Assembly: GCF_024868665.1 (NCBI RefSeq)
Contig: NC_079907.1
Span: 15,991,826-16,055,825 of the forward strand
From: Triplophysa rosa
Lineage: Eukaryota > Chordata > Actinopteri > Cypriniformes > Nemacheilidae
Reading direction: 5' to 3'
DNA: 64,000 nucleotides
Positions 11,401 to 20,999 of this stretch are shown one piece after another; position 1 is the first letter of the stretch; each line of letters starts with the position of its first letter. Under the pieces are notes generated by a model. The model had not been told where the DNA came from. It was given only the letters and a program-made list of their open reading frames with translations, and did not search any database. The position numbers were made by a program, and so were the translations under genes.

Positions 11401-11726
11401 TGTACCCACTTGTCGTAGCAGCATATTTATGGGGGAAAGAATGGTCCGCCTCCAGCATTATAGTCCACTGTGACAATGAAGCAACGGTACATTGCATCAA
11501 AAAAGGCCGCTCCCATTCACCCGCCTTAATGCCTTTTCTCAGACGCCTTATATCGATCTCAGCTTGCGAGCAGTTCATTCTGACAGGCAAACACGTCCCC
11601 GGTTCCAAAAACCAGATAGCTGACGCCCTTTCCCGCTTTTCATTTCAGAAATTCAGGCTGCTGGCGCTGGACGCGGATCCCTTACCAACTCCTGTCCCTC
11701 CATATTCGGAATTAATCTTCAAGTGA
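8412..11726 (+). CDS. Ngaro-like retrotransposon ORF1: SAP-like, Gag zinc fingers, RT and RNase H
   Basis: A single uninterrupted 1104-codon frame. A basic Ser/Pro-rich N-terminus is followed by a SAP-like helix pair at about residues 95-128 and a Pro-rich stretch. Next come a CCHC zinc knuckle (about 467-480, C-x2-C-x4-H-x4-C) and a CCCH finger (C-x7-C-x4-C-x3-H, about 527-545) joined to a second knuckle-like CX2CX3HX4C. The reverse transcriptase runs from about 630 to 830 with catalytic LLDD near 792. RNase H follows from about 952 with its acidic residues visible in 'LFTDAAP', 'ALFELYP', 'HCDNEAT' and 'ADALSRF'. RT fused to RNase H, followed by a tyrosine recombinase and with no methyltransferase, integrase or protease, points to Ngaro rather than DIRS1 or gypsy. 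The start is the first ATG of the frame; a second ATG lies five codons on. No stop or frameshift is visible, so the copy may be young. Confidence 0.85.
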   Translation: MQHCNMSETPTSVANDSPTAQDSPALLSALQRSSPGADASKEPEATPRGRQLRRSAQRASKRRCTASPRPTGQQLLSPTSSYASALTAIPAIGKWTVAGLRQALAKRDVIPSKRHSKAELYSLYSSLQTEAPPSTSEETNQDPGSSRAQPGPSTSTARQDSQPPCRRCRPSASLGRAPEEQLLPPAAFQLSDLEESFPAPNFRSYQDNVSRPSRAVRQIINPSPHITPSSWTAAPQLTPNARLPPLASQAQVLGFPPLTQVYGPSYFPQAPAMDAAANVRLPPLDAPLAAIPSLLSLPQARPSFSLATATSMPVPCNAPVLEPPPVSTSIRTQILAGVDIDLFHLLSPLSPPSADRQISYGDLSFTFKNASHSHSRTLSFPEFTMAFSRFTDVVCTVFPHRRRELGDYLAIVAELALSYGGAHFYMYHKLFSAKCAIRVAQWNQCPYWGALDTELHNRVFLGLLNISCAVCRSVSHNTTACPLVTPAIPPGETMPPPVSTAHVPRLPNRQAFPVKPDTINTSVYEVCRSFNANRCTRQRCRYLHVCTYCGGAHARIVCPVSKAVNKPSNKYLSTPVNFLHLASELSLHPDHAFTDYLLNGFSRGFNPGIIIPLSHSFICPNLQSALAESETVYLLIKKEIDDKFMIGPFSAPPFPVFRVSPIGVATRNFSGKKRLIFDLSSPHGSPFPSINSLIPLEEFALHYHDIEQAITLIKLAGRGAWLAKVDITSTFKIMPIHPEFWHLFCIRWREKFYFSVLLTFGCRSSPKIFDMLSEAICWILSNNYAIPYLIHLLDDFLIISPPDSVPAAHLSKVQEVLAKLGVPLAQEETAGPSTSIECLGIKLDTLKFQASLPKEKIDRTILIASSLIDTPYCSKRELLSILGHLNFAMRIIPQGRPFIAHLLSLASSAHALEDSIHITSSCSDELSLWIKFLKQWNGMSFFYNDMVSLPVDIRLFTDAAPSVGFGGFYQGRWFASTWPPQLTSLPQPLASSALFELYPLVVAAYLWGKEWSASSIIVHCDNEATVHCIKKGRSHSPALMPFLRRLISISACEQFILTGKHVPGSKNQIADALSRFSFQKFRLLALDADPLPTPVPPYSELIFK

Positions 11727-11743
11727 ACCACCCTCTAAAAGCC

Positions 11744-12706
11744 ATGCTAGACGCCTCCCTCAACTCCATCATTCAAGCCGTTTCCCCCAGGACCCTACTT
11801 TCTTACCTTACAGCATGGAGGAATTTCAAAACGTTTCACCGCTCATACAACCTCCCCTTCCCGGATTTTTCTCTCCTCTCCATCACTTCATTCATCTCCT
11901 TTCTCAACACAACAAAAAATCTCCAAGCCAGTTCAATTAAAGGATACCTGAGTGGAATTCAGTTTTTTCACAAATTAATCTTCAACACACTCTCCCCAAC
12001 CATAGCCAGCCCCCAAGCATCCATGCTCATCAAAGGCATCCAGAGAACACAACCCACCCACCCGGACGCCAGACAACCAATCACCATAGGAATTCTAACA
12101 AAATGCATTTCCACCCTCCGCAGAGGCTATCACACCAAGCACACCGCACGCACACTCGACGCCATGTTCATTTTGGCCTTCTTCGGATTCCTCAGGTGCT
12201 CAGAAATCACCACCACGTCCAAATTCGATCCCTCAGTTCACCCCACCTTTTCGGATCTATCAGTGCTCGATTCGGAAACCATTTCATTTTTTATCAAGCG
12301 AAGCAAGACCGACCAGGCCGGGAGAGGCCATTTCATCTATATCTTCAATCTCAATTCCCCAATCCAGCCTTATCAATCCCTCCTAGCCTACATCCGCTTC
12401 AGACGATCACAAGTTAAATCTCCATCCGAACCCCTCTTCGCAGATGATTTAAATCACCCCGCCACACGTTTCTGGTTCCAAAAACATCTTAAATCCGTTT
12501 TGCTCCATACCGGCATCCCAGCAGATCACTTCTCTTGCCATTCTTTCCGCATCGGCGCAGCAACCACGGCTGCCCAAAAGGGCCTCTCACAGCCCCAGAT
12601 ACAAGCGCTCGGCCGATGGTCATCCAAAGCCTACAAAAGTTACATCCGAACAGACCGCGCCCTCATCAGAGAAGCACACCGCACCCTCATAACTCGAATC
12701 GTCTAG
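11744..12706 (+). CDS. Ngaro-like retrotransposon ORF2: tyrosine recombinase
   Basis: The open frame overlaps the ORF1 stop (open from 11723 in another frame); the first ATG is at 11744, giving about 320 residues. Counting from 11723, the catalytic residues of a tyrosine recombinase are all visible: Arg158 in 'FFGFLRCSEI', a Lys in 'SKTDQ' near 195, His273-x-x-Arg276 in 'HSFRIGAA', Trp299 in 'GRWSS' and Tyr307 in 'SYIRT'. The enzyme is expected to insert the circular cDNA by site-specific recombination instead of a DDE integrase, which explains the lack of one. Close coupling with ORF1 suggests translation by reinitiation or read-through of the same mRNA. The frame looks intact. Confidence 0.87.
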   Translation: MLDASLNSIIQAVSPRTLLSYLTAWRNFKTFHRSYNLPFPDFSLLSITSFISFLNTTKNLQASSIKGYLSGIQFFHKLIFNTLSPTIASPQASMLIKGIQRTQPTHPDARQPITIGILTKCISTLRRGYHTKHTARTLDAMFILAFFGFLRCSEITTTSKFDPSVHPTFSDLSVLDSETISFFIKRSKTDQAGRGHFIYIFNLNSPIQPYQSLLAYIRFRRSQVKSPSEPLFADDLNHPATRFWFQKHLKSVLLHTGIPADHFSCHSFRIGAATTAAQKGLSQPQIQALGRWSSKAYKSYIRTDRALIREAHRTLITRIV

Positions 12707-12749
12707 CATCAACCATCTTCCAAACTTCTCCATCAAACCACCAGCAGTA

Positions 12750-13480
12750 GTGACGCACCGTTCAACTCACAGGAGCCCGGCGCACATCTCGTACTCAGCT
12801 AATTGGACCTCACCTCTCCAGAATTCAGTTCACCGCAGCAACGGCCCTCACAAGCACCTGGACTTCCATCTCACACTCCGCCGAAGCAGACACCAATGCT
12901 ACAGAAGCCAGTATCGCCGCAGCGACCGCCCCCGCAGGGGCCCGTGCTTCCAACTCGTGCTCTGCCGCAGCAGACACCAATTCTACAGAAGCCAGTATCG
13001 CCGCAGCGACCGCCCCCGCAGGGGCCCGAGCTTCCAACTCGTGCTCTGCCGCAGCAGACACCAATTCTACAGAAGCCAGTATCGCCGCAGCGACCGCCTC
13101 CGCAGGGGCCCGAGCTTACAACTCGTGCTCTGCCGCAGCAGACACCAATTTTACAAAAGCCAGTATCGCCGCAGCGATCACCAATCAGGGGCCAGTGCCT
13201 CTTCCTTACTCTGCCGCAGCAGACCCCCTTATAGCCCCCGAAGCCAGTATCGCCGCAGCGATCGCCAATCAGGGGCCCGTGCTTCGTCCCTTACTCTGCC
13301 GCAGCAGACCCCCTCATAGCCCGCGAAGCCAGCATCGCCGCAGCGATCGCCCCACAGGGGCCTGTGCTTCGTCCCTTACTCTGCCGCAGCAGACCCCTCA
13401 TAGCCCCCAGAAGTCAGCATCGTCACAGCGAACGTCCCCGCAGGTTCCCGTGTTTCCATCTCGTGCTTTGCCACAGCAAA
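12750..13480 (+). repeat. 84-bp GC-rich tandem array downstream of the recombinase ORF
   Basis: 'acagaagccagtatcgccgc' recurs at 12901, 12985, 13069 and 13153, an exact 84-bp period. More diverged units follow to about 13480. Because 84 is a multiple of three and the units lack stops, two or three overlapping frames stay open (12750-13319, 12803-13234, 13195-13665). One would read as a Pro/Gln-rich 28-residue repeat ('PQQTPILQKPVSPQRPPPQG'). No start context, domain or splice signal argues that any is translated, so I class this as a repeat in the 3' part of the retrotransposon rather than a gene. Confidence 0.8.
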
Positions 13481-13699
13481 CCAATTTCCAGAACTCAAGA
13501 TCACCAAAGCAACATCACCCATCACGCTTCAGGAAGACTAGTGGGAATACACATCACCACCCACTCAGCGCCATCCACTCCTCAAGAGCTCACATCAATT
13601 TTCCATCCCCACTCTCCAGCAGCTCCTTTATCACCAACTTAGCCGCCACGCAAAGCCAGTCCTAAAACCACGACCGCAGCAGACTCCCAACTCACAGGA

Positions 13700-14130
13700 T
13701 CCCCACACATCCGGAGACCACAGCAGCATCGCACCATCAGGGTTTGCACAACCCACAAGCCCCACGGCGAACGCAAGCCATCACCCAGGAAGCCTCAATT
13801 CTCGCTATTTGGGGGGAGCATGCGCTACCCGGCTGCTGTCCAGCTTTTATTCTGCGTTTTTGGTGTGAGCTCTGGGTTCGGGCCATTTCCGAGCTCGGCG
13901 CACTCGCCCCCATCAGGGGGAGAGTGTTCCGGGGTCGGAGGGAATCGGCGAGCTCGGAGCCCGCCCTCTGGACAGCACGCCAAATACGCATATCTTACCT
14001 ACCCCTGCTATCAGCATTTTCCTGCCACCATTATTATTATTTGCTTAGGCGAACTCGTGAATACCTTATATTGCTATCATATACTGTTGTGTACCAACAT
14101 TAACACAACATTTCCCAAAAACCATGTTTA
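13700..14130 (+). other. 3' non-coding part of the Ngaro-like element
   Basis: A GC-rich stretch with several short mirror-like motifs ('gagctcggcgcactcgcccc', 'ggcgagctcggagcccgccc') that changes to AT-rich sequence at about 14030. In this group of retroelements the terminal split repeats lie here. I cannot define them without comparison to another copy, and the overlapping open frames at 13744-14131 have no protein signature. Confidence 0.45.
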
Positions 14131-14219
14131 ATCGGAGATACAAGGTTTATAACTTGGGAGCAGGGAGATACGAGATTACGCTGTCATTGATAAGAATGGT
14201 ACGGACACAGACGTCGCTG

Positions 14220-14600
14220 CTGCCAGCAGTGTTCTTCAAAGTCTGCGGTCGCTTTGAGTCTTTTGACAAGAGACGAGGCTTTAAGAGCTAATGAAAGCTA
14301 ATGATTGTGGTTACATACATCTTCCTAAACTCTATTTTAAACGTTAGAGCTATGAGTGATGCAATACCAAAATAAAACATTAAACAGGCTTTCTAATATA
14401 GGCGGAAATTAATCTGTACGCAAATAAAGTCGGTGGTCGCGTTGAGCCTCTTGACAAGAGAAAAGGCTTCAATTGTTAACCAAAGCTAACGACTGTGGTT
14501 ACATACATCCATACATACATACATACAAAAAACGATGAGCTGACTAGGCTGTCTACTGTAATAGGCAGAAATTAGCCGAATCTGCTCGCAAATTTACCTT
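14220..14600. repeat. About 190-bp unit present twice in tandem
   Basis: 'cgctttgagtcttttgacaa' at about 14249 recurs as 'cgttgagcctcttgacaa' at about 14438. Each is followed by 'gctaa...gactgtggttacatacatc' and by 'aggcggaaatta' or 'aggcagaaatta'. The second unit carries a short (catacata)n run. This belongs to the DNA element that encloses the retrotransposon. Confidence 0.6.
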
Positions 14601-14968
14601 CGTGGCTCACGGGCTTCCTTCTGCACCGAAGCATTATAGCTATCGATTTTTAACAAAACAGGCCTACTCAAATGTATCTAACCTAACTATTTTCACTCGT
14701 TATTTTCTAAAAAACTTTCAATCAGGAGACATAATGCCGAAAAGCTCCCGCGGAGTGAAGAAGAGGTGGAGTTACGAGACTTCTCAGACAGTTGAAGTGT
14801 CCAATGGAGTTAAGAGATTTGCTCTCAAGCTATTTTCAACACTTTAGATTGGTTAATAATTTGCAAAAATAACAGACCCACATGGGGACTGACCAATAGC
14901 ATCAATTTGTGAAAAAATATGAAATTGACAAAATTTGGACATAGGAGGTTTCCGCCCGACAGCGACGA

Positions 14969-17900
14969 TTTGCAGAGTTTTTCCTTAGAGATGAAGTGTG
15001 TCATTTTTGTGCACAACTATTGTTGTGTAATTTATTGGAGGATCTGTTGACAGAAATGCAATATAATATACATAACTATGTCTTCAGAGGTGTATAAAGA
15101 CCTTACATAATGAAGCGTTATGTTTTTTTTATTACCTTAGAATGAGCTATTTCTACTATCTACATACACCACATGTTTCTACAGTAGCCCTAAACGGACA
15201 AACTTCTCTACAGAGTGCGTTTAATAAATATATAATCTCCTTCAGCAAAGAAGCGAAAACTTAATGACATCTTAGTCACCGTAGTGCTTTGAAATGGAGG
15301 GGCAAGTGGTGAAGTGAGCCATTGGTTGCAATTCGCAACCTCACCCCTAGATCCTGATAAATTATCAAACACTGGACCTTTAAACAAACAATTGCAATTC
15401 TGTTTCATAACAAAAAAAGAATATTACAGCACTTGCTAACCTAAATCTCAAATCACCAGTGCAGCTATAATATGATCACAAATGAAATCCTCTTGCTAAA
15501 TAATGAAATACCTATGCATGATATCGCAGAGACAATCCGCAAAGATGACAAGAAAAGAAAAATGAAGAATAAACATATGTTGCACAGACAAACGTGAGGT
15601 TCAGGTTTAATAGCCACCATAAACAAGAGGAATGTAATAGCAGTGTTTTACACTGTGTAACATCTTCATAACATTCCCACAAAACATCCAAATCTCACAA
15701 ATGTCATTTTGACGTCCTTGCAAGCTCTTGAAGAAGTTATATATGGTGCGAATACATAACTCTAAGCTCACGAGACTGAAATGACACTGTCTGAAACGCC
15801 AAATACATACGTCAACATATACAGTAGTTTTTAGACTAAACACGGACAAGTGTGACGTGTAGTTCAGAGACCTGATCAAAACATAAACAACGCTTTCTTT
15901 CCAATCATAAATCAAAATGTGAAAACAGATCCCAGTTTACCTGTCGGAAAACAACCAGTTTTGTTCTTCCAGAGTTAAAGGGGGGAATTATGCAGGTCTC
16001 TTGATGTTTTGATACTGGGTTTCTTCAATAGAAATGTATAGTAATGGATTTGTTGCATTATCAAGGAGTATTGTATGCTTTACTGTGGCCTACAACTTTT
16101 TTGAAGTATTCGAACTACAAATTCAATGTTTATTTTCGATGAGAATTACTATAGTTGTGTAAGAAACTAGATTGTTGCTGTCTGTCCAAACTCTCTGTTT
16201 TCAGGAAATGGATTAAACTTTTAAAATAAAACAAATACTGTGTTCTCAAAGTCAACAGGCACTCTTTAAAACTTCATATTGGTTATATATATATATATAT
16301 ATATATATACTTTGTATATAAAACCCAGTGACAAACAAGGGTGATTAATACAAATTATATATGGCAAAAAATGAAAATCACTAAATATGGAGATACAAGG
16401 TTTTAGACGGACAACAGTGTTTTTATGTACTGTATATGAAACATAAAATGTAAAATCATGTTGTTTTATTTAATATACTACAGATTTGACTGTGTTTATC
16501 AACAGTTCTGACCTATTTGGCAAAAAATCTAAATATAAATAAATGAATTATTCAGTTTGATCTCCTAAGTGTGAGAATCCAAGGATAAAACTCTTTTCAC
16601 CGACCATTTGCTACTTTTAAGAGTGGCAGGCTCTATTTTTAACATAATTCATGGAAAATGTCTCCTATTAGGCAAATTTTAAGTCTACAGTACTTATATT
16701 TATTGAATTTTAGAGGTGGCGGGGCTTTAAAGTTAATTTCAAAGCTGAAGTACAGCTAATAACAGGGAGTTGGCACAAAGCCCAACTGATGCAGGGCTGC
16801 ACTTGCCTTTGTGCTAAAATTATTCATATTTATTCCCTACCCTGCCAAAGTCCTGAATCTAGACTTTCAGATGAAAAGGCAAAGTCAATCGCTACCAAGA
16901 CACAATAATAATTCAGTGTTTAACTTTGAGAAATCCCATTTCAATATGAACATCCCAACATTTGCGATCACACTCTTGGCTAAGATTGCCCGCAAATCTC
17001 ACTCCCTCACACCATAACAAATGCTCCGCACATCTTTTCGTCCTCGTGAGGATTTGGCCCGAGTCCTCTGCTTGTCACTTCTGATTTGGGATTTGCCTTC
17101 TCCAGACCAGTGTCTAATGAAATCCCAGTTTGGGTTAAGGATATGTGTTTAACCCGACTCTCCACATTACCATAACAGACACCTCCCTCCCACCATTAAA
17201 AAAAACCAATGTTTCAGAAGAGAAAGGGGACCAAAAGCAATGCGTGAGAACTCACCAGTTTCTCTGATAATGTTTGATTTAGGCTGATAAAACCGATGAA
17301 TCATGCAAAGCCCAGTTTGATAATTCCACTGAGCTATTAACGTTTCGTTGGAACGTTAACAGGAATATTAATATGTGAATTGCAGGAACTTTCTGTTTCT
17401 GACTAGATTCTCAGCTTTTTGTTAAAGAAGTCATAACCTCCAAGACTGTTAAAAGGCCTAAACAAATGTCTTGCTTTGGTTTGCGTGTACTGTACATGCA
17501 GAGAGAGAGACATATTTGCAGGCCTTTTTACGTAGTAGACAGATGTTTGAAGAACAGCATTGGGGAGTGTTTACCTGTGGATGTGGTTATCTTTCTGAGT
17601 CTGTGTAGTAGGGACAGTAAGCAGAAGAGTCATTAAACACTGGAGAGGTAACTGAGACCCGTGGACCTCAGAAAGATATGATCCAGCTGCTGTCTCTGTT
17701 GTTTTTCCTCAGTCCGCTGCTACCCTTGCTTCTCCTCATACACTGCGTCTATGCGATGACATTTAAAAAAGTTTCTAATATACAGTATAATCTATCGTCT
17801 CTCAACGCTGTGCGGCTGGATAGGTCAAAATCTGTCTGAAAAAGAGACCTTTTGTTACGTGTTGTGATGTTGCGTCGTATCTGTTTAGTGCCCCCTCTGC

Positions 17901-18180
17901 TGCTCTTTATATTTGATCACATGATCATAAACAGCAAAATCGCATTCTTTACATTCTAATTTAAGTGCAAAGTTAAAATATAATGAATTGCAGGATTTAG
18001 TATACTGTATTATGTATGTATATTTAGTATACATACATATAAGACGTTTTACAGGCATGCGCTGCCCATCTTAAATTACGGTACACCTCCGCAAAGAACA
18101 TCTCCCTGTAAATTACATTAGATAAAGATAAAATTATGTTGAGCCAATATTATTTTGGGTTACAAGCAGAATAACCAGGG
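14969..18180. other. Upstream non-coding region; possible conserved elements
   Basis: No coding frame of note. A (TA)n run lies at 16284-16310. Positions 16325-16425 match 27295-27395 in the same orientation ('tatggagatacaaggtttta' compared with 'tatggagatacaaggtttca') and so form a dispersed repeat. Positions 16740-17700 are non-repetitive, less AT-biased, and read like conserved regulatory sequence ('agctattaacgtttcgttgg', 'tcatatttattccctaccct'), but conservation cannot be tested here. Confidence 0.4.
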
Positions 18181-18274
18181 GTGGTCAGCTTTATGTTTTT
18201 GGGAATTTTACAACGGCTTAGAACACGGCACAACCGGCAACAATCAGAATCAAGGACCAGACCTAACCATTCAG

Positions 18275-18509
18275 TACACTCTTAAAAATAAAGGTGCTTA
18301 AAAGGTTCTTCACAGCGATGCCATAAAAAAATTCTTGGTTCCACAAAGAACCTTTCAGTCAAAGGTTCTTTAAAGAACCATCTCTTTCTTACTTTTTTAT
18401 AATCTGAAGAACCTTTTTCACCACAAAGAACCTTTTGTGAAACAGAAAGGTTCTTTGGATGTTAAGATTCATCGAAGAACCTTTTGCAGTACCTTTTTTT
18501 AAGAGTGTA
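18275..18509. mobile_element. Fold-back MITE built of 'aaggttctt' repeats
   Basis: The left end 'tacactcttaaaaataaagg' is the inverted counterpart of the right end 'cctttttttaagagtgta'. The interior is largely self-complementary, alternating 'aaaggttctt' and 'aagaaccttt'. The flanks are compatible with a TA target duplication. It is 235 bp with no coding capacity. An adjoining fragment at about 18190-18270 ('tcagaatcaaggaccag') matches 41280-41310. Confidence 0.75.
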
Positions 18510-19537
18510 TTTAAAATTATTAATTATTATTAGTTTATAAAAAAACTTGAGCATTGTATATTGAAATCTGTCAAAGAATTTATTTATTTATATTTACAGA
18601 AGTAAGTACACATTACCTAATTTTGGCTTTTTTTTGGCTATGACTTTGTTGCTACTAATCTAATAATTAGATTGAGACTTTTGCCTGGATTTTACAGTCA
18701 GGGTCATTTTAGTGTAAACCAGATGAACCAGAACCAGCTTTTAAGATGTTTTACAGAGCAACAATAATGAAAGGAACATGGTCAAACATGGTCACAAAAA
18801 AAAGCTTATTTGATTAGTGAGCTAGAAATAGTGCTACATTTTTTTGTCATAACATTTCTTTAAATACATTTTTCAAAATCTTTAATGTTTTGTTATTTAA
18901 AATAGTTTGATGAAATACTTTGAATATTTCTATTAGATTTTGAATCCCAGATATTCAATGTCCTGTCAGAAGTTTGGATCTTTGCGCCGCACGGCACTTT
19001 TTCATTAAAACTTCCTAAGAGACTTTTTCCAACGCCAGACTGTCTCATTCCCTCATGTCCTCTGTGTCTCATTTATGTCTCTTTCTATCACTTTCTCTTG
19101 TCTCTGTATATCTCTTTTTTTCTATCCACTGTCCTTCTTCTCTTCCTCTTACCCCTCCCATCCCTGGCCTGACTGGCTCCAGTCGGGACCCCGCAGGCTG
19201 CAGCTACTCCCCTGGTTGTCTGTGTGCAGGACCCCCGTCTGACGGCTGCTGAGACAAAGCCAAAAAGCACGGAGCCGGACACAGAGCCGGGGCCCTGCTC
19301 CCTGTCTTCTGGACTGAGAAAGAACTTCTGCTCAAAACAGTTGGGATGTAGCTCATTATATAATTATTCTAATACATTGTTTAAAAAGTATTTTTACAAT
19401 GTCTCAAGATATGAGGATTCCTGTCTTTAGAAAATGTAAGCAGCAGTTAACAGATATAAATAATAAATGACACAAATAGGTCCCTTGACTTTTTCATTAT
19501 TCAAAGTACAGACCGACTGCTCTTTATATTATATTTC
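18510..19537. other. Non-coding sequence with a pyrimidine-rich tract
   Basis: Positions 19030-19180 are a long pyrimidine-rich stretch that ends at two AG dinucleotides (19181 and about 19230), so it resembles a splice acceptor region. The sequence after it (19182-19330) is GC-rich. There is no start codon context, matching donor or protein similarity that would make it an exon of a known gene. Confidence 0.35.
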
Positions 19538-19617
19538 ATTATATTTTGTATAGTTTTGTTTCACTGCACTTGTAAAGATTTACAAGTGCAGTGAAACAAA
19601 ACTATACAAAATATAAT
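19538..19617. repeat. Perfect 80-bp palindrome (39-bp arms, 2-bp spacer)
   Basis: The arm 19538-19576 (ending 'tgcacttgtaaa') is followed by 'ga' and then by its exact reverse complement at 19579-19617 (starting 'tttacaagtgca'). Similarity stops abruptly on both sides. There is no terminal motif of a known MITE. It could be a recent fold-back event, a small-RNA hairpin or an assembly artefact. Confidence 0.9.
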
Positions 19618-20990
19618 TTTGGGCACATGCCCAAAAAGACAAAAATCTATTAAAATTAAAAGCTGTTGAAAGCTAATAATCAATGTTTTTCATTTCTAAA
19701 CACATTAAATTACACACAGATAACATGTATACTAGACTTCATGTAGATGTTCGCGGTTTTCTTTTCTCTTAACTTTAATAAAATCTTCTTTCAGAATGCC
19801 AATAAACACATTTTGAAAGATAATGACTCTGATGAATCCAATATGGTTTTAAACACTGTAAGGAAAAACTCCAGTGTCCTCAAAGTTATGTTATGGCACT
19901 CTCCTAACTCTTTTAAGATGGATACCGTGTTATAGAACATGCGTGTGTCTAGCCAGCTCTGTGCGGTATGACTGTATACAATCATATATCATAACCGCAC
20001 GGCCGTGATTTATACCCGAAGGTGTCACAGCAGGCTGCTGCTGAGAATCTGCTCAGATGAAACATGTCACAGCTTTAGACACAGGGCCCAATTAAAGGGA
20101 GGGATTACAACGGGACTCAGTGACCCTCTGCGGAATTTCACAAGGATGCTCTGTGTTTGCTGTCAAACTTTGAGGTTGTACCGTGTCTTTAAGTACTTTC
20201 ACCTGCTAATTAAGTCTTCCAAACTCCGGTCAAGGGGAAATGTGTGCGGCCAAACGCTCTTTCCAGAGAAAAATGGTCGGTTCGCAACTCAAGATGTCCT
20301 AATGTAAATATTTGACCCGAGTTGTATATTGGACGGCGGTCTACTACGCGTGGCAGAGGGAGTGGACAGATTGCGGTGCCATTAGCAAGTTTAAGTCTTT
20401 CGGTTTGCTTAAAATCCAACTAAAGTGCTTCAAAAACCGAGCCAAGCGGCTGCGGGACTCTCGAAAAGGGGAGGTCAGGGTGATAAGTAAACCTAGTGGC
20501 TGCATTTCCAGCTGTACCAACTGTATCTCAACATCGAGGAGGGGAAAGCATTAAATAGGGTGAACGAATGGGCACTGCCACAAGAGCCCCGTGGCACGAT
20601 GTGCTATTTTTAAATCCATATTTGTTCACTTTTGATTTAATTGATTTTAAAGGCTTGCTCAAACAAACACAGCCGTTCTTGTGTCCTCGGAATTCTAGAT
20701 GTTCTTACAGCTAATCGCACAAAAAGCTTCTCCAAGAACAGCGGTTCTGGTAGGGTTCTGTGCCAGCTCTCGGGGGGCAGCTACATGCTTGTTTGATGTG
20801 TGGCCTATGTGGAAAAATGTGTGACCGCACCACTACAGACCGGAGAGTGAGCTGAGCTCTGACAAAAGTTTCGCCGGCCTGCAAGGAAGTTTCTTGACAT
20901 GGACATAATTTGAATGCTTGAGAGATCATATGGGAACCAAAGTATTAAACTCTCCCACTGCTCAAAATAAAAAAGATCATATTTCTTTCT
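19618..20990. other. Upstream flank of myocd, no gene recognised
   Basis: A unique-looking, mixed-composition sequence. Positions 20000-20560 are balanced in composition and free of the dispersed repeats seen elsewhere, which is what one would expect of conserved regulatory DNA. The short open frames here (for example 20005-20307) are not supported by codon pattern or splice sites. Confidence 0.4.
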
Positions 20991-20999
20991 ATTCCTAAT

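Larger units (their letters stand above)
8061..14968. mobile_element. Region bounded by inverted repeats enclosing the Ngaro-like element
   Basis: 'tcgtcgctgtcgggcggaa' at 8061 recurs as an exact reverse complement ending at 14968 ('ttccgcccgacagcgacga'). The following 20 or so bases are also similar. The most economical reading is an older DNA transposon whose two ends are now 6.9 kb apart because the tyrosine-recombinase retrotransposon inserted into it. Parts of the interior (14130-14940) share 'ggagatacaaggttt' with dispersed copies at 16390 and 27355. I could not find a convincing target duplication. Confidence 0.6.

Noticed and set aside
12750..13665. Overlapping open frames of 143-189 codons after the recombinase ORF as genes
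   Set aside because: They arise from the stop-free 84-bp tandem repeat in several frames at once, with no start context, domain or codon preference.
19055..19430. Upstream exon with pyrimidine-rich acceptor
   Set aside because: Looks acceptor-like, but no frame continuity, donor or similarity supports an exon.
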